From the NCBI GenBank assembly GCA_900550955.1, contig URUF01000002.1:1-64000 (forward strand): a stretch of 64,000 bases of DNA, read 5' to 3'. Each line of letters begins with the position of its first letter. The first letter of the stretch is position 1. This DNA comes from an uncultured Eubacteriales bacterium (GTDB lineage: Bacteria > Bacillota > Clostridia > Christensenellales > Aristaeellaceae). Positions 58,991 through 64,000 of this stretch are shown here, piece by piece. Below the pieces are notes generated by a model. The model was not told the origin of the DNA. It saw only the letters and a program-made list of their open reading frames with translations, and searched no databases. The position numbers were made by a program, and so were the translations under genes.

Positions 58991-60178
58991 TTAACGCGGT
59001 TCCTCGGGCTTAAACTTGACGCTTACGCCGTTTACCTGCACATCGCCATCCGCGAGCACAAGCACATAGCGCCGCCCGTCGATGATGCGGGTTTCAATCA
59101 AATCGCTGCGCGCGGGATCCACCCGTATGGAAACGCTGGGCGTGTCCACCTTGAATTGCTTGGGCGTGACCAGATTCACGGCCGGCAGCTCCGCATAGCC
59201 GCCAAACGCCTGGTTGTATTGTTCCTCAAAGGCGGAGGCGCGGCCGGCGGATACACCGCAATCTTCCAGCAGCGTTTTAACCGCCTGGCTGGTGAGGCAA
59301 AGCGGACCGGCTGTTTTATCAGCTTTTTGCTCCTCGATCATTCCGCATACGGTTTCATGCACGGCCTGCACCACGTCCATGCTGCACTCCTCGTCCAGGG
59401 CCGTTTCAAGAATGCTCTGAAAGGTTTGCTTTTGCTCTACGGCGGGCATAAGCGGTTCGGTATGGAATATATTTTCGATAAAGCCTTCGTGCATGTTGGA
59501 AATGTCGCGAGTATAGAATAGGGCGCTATAAATGTTTGCGCTGCGCTCCTCATAAGCGGGGAACAGAAAACCAAGCTCTGGCGGGCTGACCACCCAATCG
59601 CTGCTGCGGGCGTGAAATTCGCTTTCAGCCGCGTAATAGCTTAGGGCGGGCTTGGTTTGCTTCACGGGGCATACGCAGCAGAGTATGTAGTTGAACACAT
59701 CTGTGGACCGTTCCTGATCCGCTTCGCCGTTTGCGTCGCGGTAAGGAACGTCGTACCCATCGTGAAGAAGCAAAATCAGATGATTGTTTGCGGCAAGCTG
59801 CTCGTTAACGGATTGCGCCTCCCCAGGGCCGATGGAGCGCAGGAAATCGATCACCCGCTGATAAAAGGCCTCTACGGCGCTTTCATCCTTGAGCGCGCTG
59901 GCCAGCAGGGAACTGAGCAGCCGGTGCTCCTCGCCTTCCATGGCCTGAGCGGCGGAAAAATCCATATGCAAAAGGTTTTGACCGAAAGCGCCGGAAAGCA
60001 CCCGCTTAAAAAGGGCCATGTATTTTTCGTTTTCTTCCTGCGGCAACTGAAAGACGGGATGCGCGAAGGCGGCAATCACTTGGCCGTCGCTGCCAACGTA
60101 GCAGTCGCGTACCATGGTAGGGTTGCGCCGGTCGGGATTGAGCCTGCGGCGCAGCTCCGAAAGGTCGCGTTGATTCAT
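58991..60178 (-). CDS. DUF4317 protein
   Basis: 395 residues of a family known only in Firmicutes. The N-terminus NQRDLSELRRRLNPDRRNPT, CYVGSDGQVI and ILCCVCPVKQTKPALSYYAA are family landmarks. No transmembrane segment. A C-terminal strand-rich part (RRYVLVLADGDVQVNGVSV) follows. Function unknown. GAGGTGAACC precedes the ATG. Single gene between the MATE and PepSY genes. Confidence 0.82.
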   Translation of the reverse strand: MNQRDLSELRRRLNPDRRNPTMVRDCYVGSDGQVIAAFAHPVFQLPQEENEKYMALFKRVLSGAFGQNLLHMDFSAAQAMEGEEHRLLSSLLASALKDESAVEAFYQRVIDFLRSIGPGEAQSVNEQLAANNHLILLLHDGYDVPYRDANGEADQERSTDVFNYILCCVCPVKQTKPALSYYAAESEFHARSSDWVVSPPELGFLFPAYEERSANIYSALFYTRDISNMHEGFIENIFHTEPLMPAVEQKQTFQSILETALDEECSMDVVQAVHETVCGMIEEQKADKTAGPLCLTSQAVKTLLEDCGVSAGRASAFEEQYNQAFGGYAELPAVNLVTPKQFKVDTPSVSIRVDPARSDLIETRIIDGRRYVLVLADGDVQVNGVSVKFKPEEPR

Positions 60179-60265
60179 GTGCGGTTCACCTCAATTGACG
60201 TTGAGCCCACAGGGCTACGCCATATTGTAACATGAATTGCGGAAATGCGCCATTCCCACATAGGG

Positions 60266-60298
60266 AAAAAGGCGGCGCTTTGGTGAAAAGCGCCGCCT
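60266..60298 (-). terminator. Terminator of the PepSY gene
   Basis: GGCGGCGCTT/AAGCGCCGCC stem, followed on the minus strand by TTTTTCCC. Confidence 0.85.
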
Positions 60299-60318
60299 TG
60301 CGAAGAAAAGATGCTGCG

Positions 60319-60999
60319 TTACTTTTTGAAGGATGAAGGCTTCCACTCCGTCAGCTGGCCGCTGGCGGCGTCCAGCTCAAACTCATAACGGGCGTCCTGC
60401 CATTGGGCGTAGCCTTCCCAGCAAAGGCGGCCGTCGTCCTCATCCAGCATGATTTGGTTAATCACAGCGCCGGGCTTCAGGCTTTCCAGCGCTTCACGGG
60501 CGGCCTGCCCGTTTTCAACGGATAGGGGTGGCAGCTCGCCAACATACATTTCAAATTCCAGCATATCGCCCGTTTCCGCGTTAAGAGAAAGCGTTCCATA
60601 GGCGGCGGGCGTGCGGAAAGCGACTTCTATTTCGTACAAACCGCCGTCCGTGGTTTCCTGTATGGCAAGTACTTCCGCGTCGGGAACGCTGGCTGCTACG
60701 ATGGCGGGAATTTCCGCATCCGCAAGCGTGCGCGAGCGGGAGCCGCGAGCCTGCTTGTACTCGCCGTCCACCTTACGCACAGCGCCGGTAGAGGAATCGA
60801 CGTCTACATCGTAGGCCGCCGCTTCCTTAGAGAAAGCAACCTCGTATACGCCGTCATCCAACTCCAATTTGGTCATAACGGCGTCATCGGGCACATAAGC
60901 CCTCGCTGCGGTTTCCGCCTCCTGCGCGGTAATGGCAAGGGCGGGAAGGAAAAGGCAGAGCGTTATTACAAAGGCAAGCAGTGTCAGGGGTTTCTTCAT
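60319..60999 (-). CDS. Exported PepSY-domain protein
   Basis: 226 residues with a signal peptide (LLAFVITLCLFLPALA). Three PepSY-like units can be seen: AAARAYVPDDAVMTKLELDD..., ADAEIPAIVAASVPDAEVLA... and AAREALESLKPGAVINQIML.... PepSY domains often inhibit or chaperone exported proteases. No cysteine-linked partner nearby. AAAGGAGCG precedes the chosen ATG. An extended -10 (TGATATACT) lies upstream. Confidence 0.84.
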   Translation of the reverse strand: MKKPLTLLAFVITLCLFLPALAITAQEAETAARAYVPDDAVMTKLELDDGVYEVAFSKEAAAYDVDVDSSTGAVRKVDGEYKQARGSRSRTLADAEIPAIVAASVPDAEVLAIQETTDGGLYEIEVAFRTPAAYGTLSLNAETGDMLEFEMYVGELPPLSVENGQAAREALESLKPGAVINQIMLDEDDGRLCWEGYAQWQDARYEFELDAASGQLTEWKPSSFKK

Positions 61000-61252
61000 C
61001 CAAAGCGCTCCTTTCAGCATGATTTCTTGCCAAAGTATATCATGAGAGATCCTCAACAGGTAAGGGATGGGAATGAAATTGTTACATTTTACAGGCGGGG
61101 ATAACTAAAAGCGATACATGGCCGAAGCCTGGTCAAGGGTATGGCAAGAACCGCCGTAAGGAGGCAGGCGGCATAGGGAGAAGGTATCGCCGCTTTTCGA
61201 CAAGGCTTGTGCCCTTAGATGGCTTTGCACAAGCAAGACCCATTCAAGCCAG

Positions 61253-61292
61253 AACCGGCCTCTTTGACGGCGCGCCGTCAAAGAGGCCGGTT
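61253..61292. repeat. 40-bp perfect palindrome
   Basis: Two 20-base arms, beginning AACCGGCCTCTTTGACGGCG, meet without a loop just downstream of the pfkA stop. There is no U-run, so it is at best an unusual terminator. A second hairpin (GCTTGTGC/GCACAAGC) lies at 61205-61234. Confidence 0.85.
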
Positions 61293-61302
61293 TCCTGCAT
61301 GG

Positions 61303-62376
61303 TCAATCGCCAAGGCTGATGCCCATGTTGCGGGCGGTTACAAGCACGTGGTCATCCTTGGGCACGGGTTTGGGCACGCCCGCGATATCCTTGAGCTTGT
61401 TATGGATGATCTCGTTGCCATCCAGGGCGACGGTTACGCCATAGATTTCATCACGGATGAGCTCGGCGGCGTGAACGCCAAACTGCGTGGACAGCACGCG
61501 GTCATAGGCGCTGGGGCTTCCGCCGCGCTGGATATGGCCGGGCACCACGTGCCGGGCCTCCACGCCGACCATTTCGCTAAGCTGCGCCGCAATGCGCTTG
61601 CTGATGCAGTCATAGGGGAGGGTGGCGCGATAGGCCTCGCGCTCCTTCTTTTTCATTTTGGCTTCCTCAACGCTCAAAGCGCCCTCGGCCACGGCGATGA
61701 TGCTAAACGCCTTTTTGCTGTTGGCGCGGGCTTCGACTGTTTGGGCCACCTTTTTGATATCATAGGGGATTTCCGGAAGCAAAATCACGTCCGCGCCGCC
61801 GGCGACGCCGGAATAAAGCGTGAGCCAGCCGGCTTTGTTGCCCATGATTTCAATAACCATGCAGCGGCCGTGGCTGGTGGCGGTGGTGTGGATGCGGTCA
61901 ATCACTTCGGTGGCGATATCCACGGCGGTATGGAAGCCAAAGGTAAAATCCGTGCCGTAGATATCGTTATCGATGGTTTTGGGAAGGCCGATTACGTTAA
62001 GGCCCTCCTCGCTAAGCAGGTTGGCGGTTTTGTGCGTGCCGTTGCCGCCCAGCGTAACCAAACAATCCAGCTTCAGGTCCTTATAGGTTTTTTTCATAGC
62101 GGCAACCTTGTCCACGCCGTCAGCCTCTACAATGCGCATATTGCGGAAAGGCCTGCGGCTGGTGCCCAGGATGGTGCCGCCCAGCGTGAGGATGCCGGAG
62201 AACTGCTTTTTGGACATTTCCTGGTATTCGCCGTCGATCAATCCGCCGTAGCCATTGCGGATACCGATAATTTCCGCGTCAAACATTTCATAGGCGGCGC
62301 GGGCCACGCCGCGAATGGCAGCGTTCAACCCCGGGCAGTCGCCGCCGCTGGTGAGAATGCCAATTCTGCGCTTCAT
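61303..62376 (-). CDS. pfkA: 6-phosphofructokinase
   Basis: 357 residues catalysing fructose-6-P to fructose-1,6-bisphosphate. Active-site parts: GILTSGGDCPGLNAAIRG, TLGGNGTHKTANLL, LPKTIDNDIYGTDFTFGF, EIMGNKAGWL and PGHIQRGG. GGNGT with Gly at the ATP/PPi-determining position suggests ATP use, while Lys in PKTIDND is more usual in PPi or mixed-type enzymes, so the donor is uncertain. ATG coding MKRR is favoured by AAAGGAGG ten bases upstream. Own promoter upstream. Confidence 0.94.
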   Translation of the reverse strand: MKRRIGILTSGGDCPGLNAAIRGVARAAYEMFDAEIIGIRNGYGGLIDGEYQEMSKKQFSGILTLGGTILGTSRRPFRNMRIVEADGVDKVAAMKKTYKDLKLDCLVTLGGNGTHKTANLLSEEGLNVIGLPKTIDNDIYGTDFTFGFHTAVDIATEVIDRIHTTATSHGRCMVIEIMGNKAGWLTLYSGVAGGADVILLPEIPYDIKKVAQTVEARANSKKAFSIIAVAEGALSVEEAKMKKKEREAYRATLPYDCISKRIAAQLSEMVGVEARHVVPGHIQRGGSPSAYDRVLSTQFGVHAAELIRDEIYGVTVALDGNEIIHNKLKDIAGVPKPVPKDDHVLVTARNMGISLGD

Positions 62377-62412
62377 AACAACCATTCCTCCTTTGGATAT
62401 ACCATATAGCTT

Positions 62413-62441
62413 ATTATAACACGCTTGCCAGCAAATAACAA
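62413..62441 (-). promoter_or_regulatory. Promoter of pfkA
   Basis: Minus strand: -35 TTGTTA, 17-base spacer, -10 TATAAT. Confidence 0.7.
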
Positions 62442-62455
62442 CGCGGCTTTTGCAC

Positions 62456-62484
62456 TTTGCATATCACAAAGAAAGCGGTATAAT
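62456..62484 (+). promoter_or_regulatory. Promoter of the YdcF-like gene
   Basis: -35 TTTGCA, 17-base spacer, -10 TATAAT. Transcription should start near 62491, which affects the choice of start codon for the gene. Confidence 0.7.
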
Positions 62485-62517
62485 GAGCGCATGCGTGTGA
62501 AAGGGGCGGATGAAGCG

Positions 62518-63186
62518 TTGGAAAAAGCGGCGCTTGAGGAACTGCGCGTGGTGTGGGACAGCCTATACTGGGCGGATACGCTGGAAAAGGCGGATGTAAT
62601 CATTGGGTTTGGCTGCGCGGACGAGGCCGTGGGCCGGCGCGCGGCGGAGCTGTACCTGGCCGGATACGCCCCGTGGCTGGTGTTTTCTGGCGGCCTGGGA
62701 AAGGGCACCAAGGGAAGGCTAATCAAAAGCGAGGCGGAGGGTTACGCCGCGGCCGCCGTCGCTATGGGCGTGCCGCCCGAACGAATCCTTTTGGAGAAAC
62801 GCTCCGCCAATACAGGTGAAAATATCGCCTTTACGCGGCGGCTTTTGAAGGAGAAGGGAATTTTTCCCCGGAAGGTGATTGCGGCGCATCAGCCCAATAT
62901 GGGCGCGCGGCTTCGCGCAACGCTAAGGAAGCAGTGGGCGGATGAAAACGTAGCCTTTTTGATTGCGCCTGCCGACAGGTCGCTGGAAGCGTATCTGGAC
63001 CGGCTTGCCTCAAGCGGCGTAAGCGAGCAGGAAATGGTAAGCAATATCGTGGGCGATTTTCAGCGCATGGACATATATGCCCGCAAGGGTTATCAAACGC
63101 CGTGCGAAATGCCGGAGGCGGCCTGGAACGCGTTTCACCAGCTGGTGAAGCGCGGCTATGACCGCTATATCATCCGCGAGCCCTGA
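62518..63186 (+). CDS. YdcF-like (DUF218) protein
   Basis: 222 residues. The DUF218 pattern is present: ADVIIGFGCADEAVGRRAAE, WLVFSGGLGKGTK, SEAEGYAAAAVAMGVP, ERILLEKRSANTGEN and VIAAHQPNMGAR. YdcF/SanA proteins bind nucleotides or act on envelope intermediates; the exact role is unknown. No membrane anchor here, so cytosolic. I favour TTG at 62518, with AAAGGGGCGG upstream; an in-frame ATG at 62491 would coincide with the predicted transcript start and be leaderless. The next gene follows by 31 bases. Confidence 0.8.
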   Translation: MEKAALEELRVVWDSLYWADTLEKADVIIGFGCADEAVGRRAAELYLAGYAPWLVFSGGLGKGTKGRLIKSEAEGYAAAAVAMGVPPERILLEKRSANTGENIAFTRRLLKEKGIFPRKVIAAHQPNMGARLRATLRKQWADENVAFLIAPADRSLEAYLDRLASSGVSEQEMVSNIVGDFQRMDIYARKGYQTPCEMPEAAWNAFHQLVKRGYDRYIIREP

Positions 63187-63217
63187 GCGGCGAAGCAGAA
63201 AGGGAGAAAAGACGGCT

Positions 63218-63877
63218 ATGGCGGAGGGATGGAAGCCAAGCAAGCCCGTGCAGGCGTTAGAGCGCATGGAGGAAGGCGACCTTGCCAAGGCGGTGCGGCA
63301 GGCGCTGGCCCAGGATGGCGACCTATACGGCGTTTGCTTTGCAAATGGGGAGCTTAAAAACATTGAAGGAAAAACGCTGGATTTTTCGGGCTGCCGGTTT
63401 GAACGCTGCACCTTTGGCGAGATGGATTTTAAACGCATAGGCTTTGTGGATTGCGTTTTTGAAAAATGCGAGATGAGCAACCTGCGGCTGGTAAACGCGG
63501 CCTTTCAGCGGGTGCGGCTGGCGGATTGCCGCATGACCGGGATGGAGCTGCTAAGGGGCGCGGTAATGAACGCCGCTTTTACAGGCTGCATGCTGGATTA
63601 TTTTTCTGTGGCGGAAACCAAGCTGGATCGCGTGCTCTTTGAGAATTGCCGGATGCGTGAAAGCATGTGGACGGAGATAAAGCTGCCCAAGGCGCGCTTT
63701 GACCGCTGCGACCTGGGCAAAGCGCAATGGGTGCGAACGCCGCTGAAGGGGCTGGATATGAGCACCTGCCAGATTCCCGGCTGGAGCATTACGCTGTTTG
63801 ACCTGCGCGGGGTAAAGGTTACGCCCGCGCAGACGCTGGAGCTGAGCGGGCTGCTGGGCGTTGAGATTGTGGAGTGA
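63218..63877 (+). CDS. Pentapeptide-repeat protein
   Basis: 219 residues. After a 50-residue N-terminal part, repeats of A(D/N)LXX type form a right-handed beta-helix (LDFSGCRFERCTFGEMDFKR, FVDCVFEKCEMSNLRLVNAA, FTGCMLDYFSVAETKLDRVL). The fold resembles Qnr/McbG DNA-mimic proteins, and the C-terminal helix looks like their dimerisation tail. Whether it protects gyrase is not known. AAAGGGAGAAAAG precedes the ATG. Confidence 0.85.
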   Translation: MAEGWKPSKPVQALERMEEGDLAKAVRQALAQDGDLYGVCFANGELKNIEGKTLDFSGCRFERCTFGEMDFKRIGFVDCVFEKCEMSNLRLVNAAFQRVRLADCRMTGMELLRGAVMNAAFTGCMLDYFSVAETKLDRVLFENCRMRESMWTEIKLPKARFDRCDLGKAQWVRTPLKGLDMSTCQIPGWSITLFDLRGVKVTPAQTLELSGLLGVEIVE

Positions 63878-63936
63878 CGGCGGGCGCGGGGCGAATTGGT
63901 GAAACGTCCCAATGGCCTTGAAAAGGAGAAACGAAA

Positions 63937-64000
63937 ATGAAAAGACGAGTCGCGGCCGTACTGATGGCGCTGCTTCTTTGCCTGCCCTTCTATGGCTGTG
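63937..64000 (+). CDS. Lipoprotein gene, 5' end only
   Basis: AAAAGGAGAAACG precedes ATG. The 21 visible codons read MKRRVAAVLMALLLCLPFYG then Cys, a signal peptide with lipobox FYGC. The gene continues beyond the window. Confidence 0.7.
   Translation, partial: MKRRVAAVLMALLLCLPFYGC

Noticed and set aside
1..64000. CRISPR arrays, tRNA or rRNA genes
   Set aside because: No regularly spaced identical repeats and no cloverleaf or rRNA signature sequences were noticed on either strand; a dedicated scan (tRNAscan-SE, CRISPR finder, Infernal) would settle it.

Overview
The window looks like chromosome of an anaerobic, GC-rich member of the Clostridia, probably a gut or rumen bacterium. The basis is the Shine-Dalgarno style (strong GGAGG, several GTG and TTG starts), sigma-A type promoters, families typical of Firmicutes (DUF4317, DUF3343, TM1266-type hydrogenase regulator, PucR/CdaR regulator, KtrAB, high-molecular-weight rubredoxin) and SPase I or lipobox signal peptides without outer-membrane genes. 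The exact taxon is inference. No tRNA, rRNA or CRISPR array was seen.

Layout. 0.1-7.9 kb (mostly minus): FMN/FAD exported reductase, asparagine synthase, an esterase, the KtrAB potassium system and a flavin reductase-rubredoxin. 7.9-13.0 kb (plus): free-methionine-sulfoxide reductase, then nth-obg-yhbY followed by a small PD-(D/E)XK nuclease translationally coupled to a SNF2 helicase. 13.0-14.9 kb: LysM protein, a small protein and a zinc-ribbon membrane protein. 15.0-25.2 kb: a divergent catabolic locus. A LacI regulator fused to a solute-binding domain faces an operon of two HAD phosphatases, an FbpABC/AfuABC-type importer, nagA and nagB; together they read as uptake and catabolism of an (amino)sugar, perhaps phosphorylated. 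25.4-28.0 kb: secreted protein with six peptidoglycan-binding repeats. 28.1-30.9 kb: TM1266-type regulator plus a NitT/TauT-type ABC importer behind a leader with a 9-codon upstream ORF.

31.3-34.7 kb is an AT-richer, decayed prophage remnant. It holds a tail-assembly chaperone pair with a canonical -1 slippery site, a tape-measure fragment and broken KilAC antirepressor copies. Two oppositely oriented cargo units, each with promoter, exported protein and hairpin, are carried with a ~300-bp direct repeat. 35.0-37.9 kb: MBL hydrolase, ATC-hydrolase-like protein, membrane protein, alpha/beta hydrolase.

38.1-45.0 kb: a five-gene minus operon (DUF1566 protein, MBOAT acyltransferase, DHHW protein, transglutaminase-like lipoprotein, DXS-like enzyme). 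It faces a MerR regulator across a shared palindrome lying inside a 19-bp promoter spacer, the signature of MerR-type activation. 45.6-49.6 kb: DUF3343 protein, class V aminotransferase, PucR-type regulator, S41 protease. 50.2-52.3 kb: rplM-rpsI and a NYN/OST-HTH protein. 52.5-57.5 kb: solitary integrase, then an RpiB-like isomerase with a TRAP transporter. 57.5-64 kb: MATE exporter, DUF4317, PepSY protein, phosphofructokinase, YdcF-like protein, pentapeptide-repeat protein and the start of a lipoprotein gene.

The three points most worth follow-up are the LacI-solute-binding fusion with its importer operon, the MerR-controlled envelope-acylation operon with its divergent DXS-like enzyme, and the cargo cassettes in the prophage remnant.
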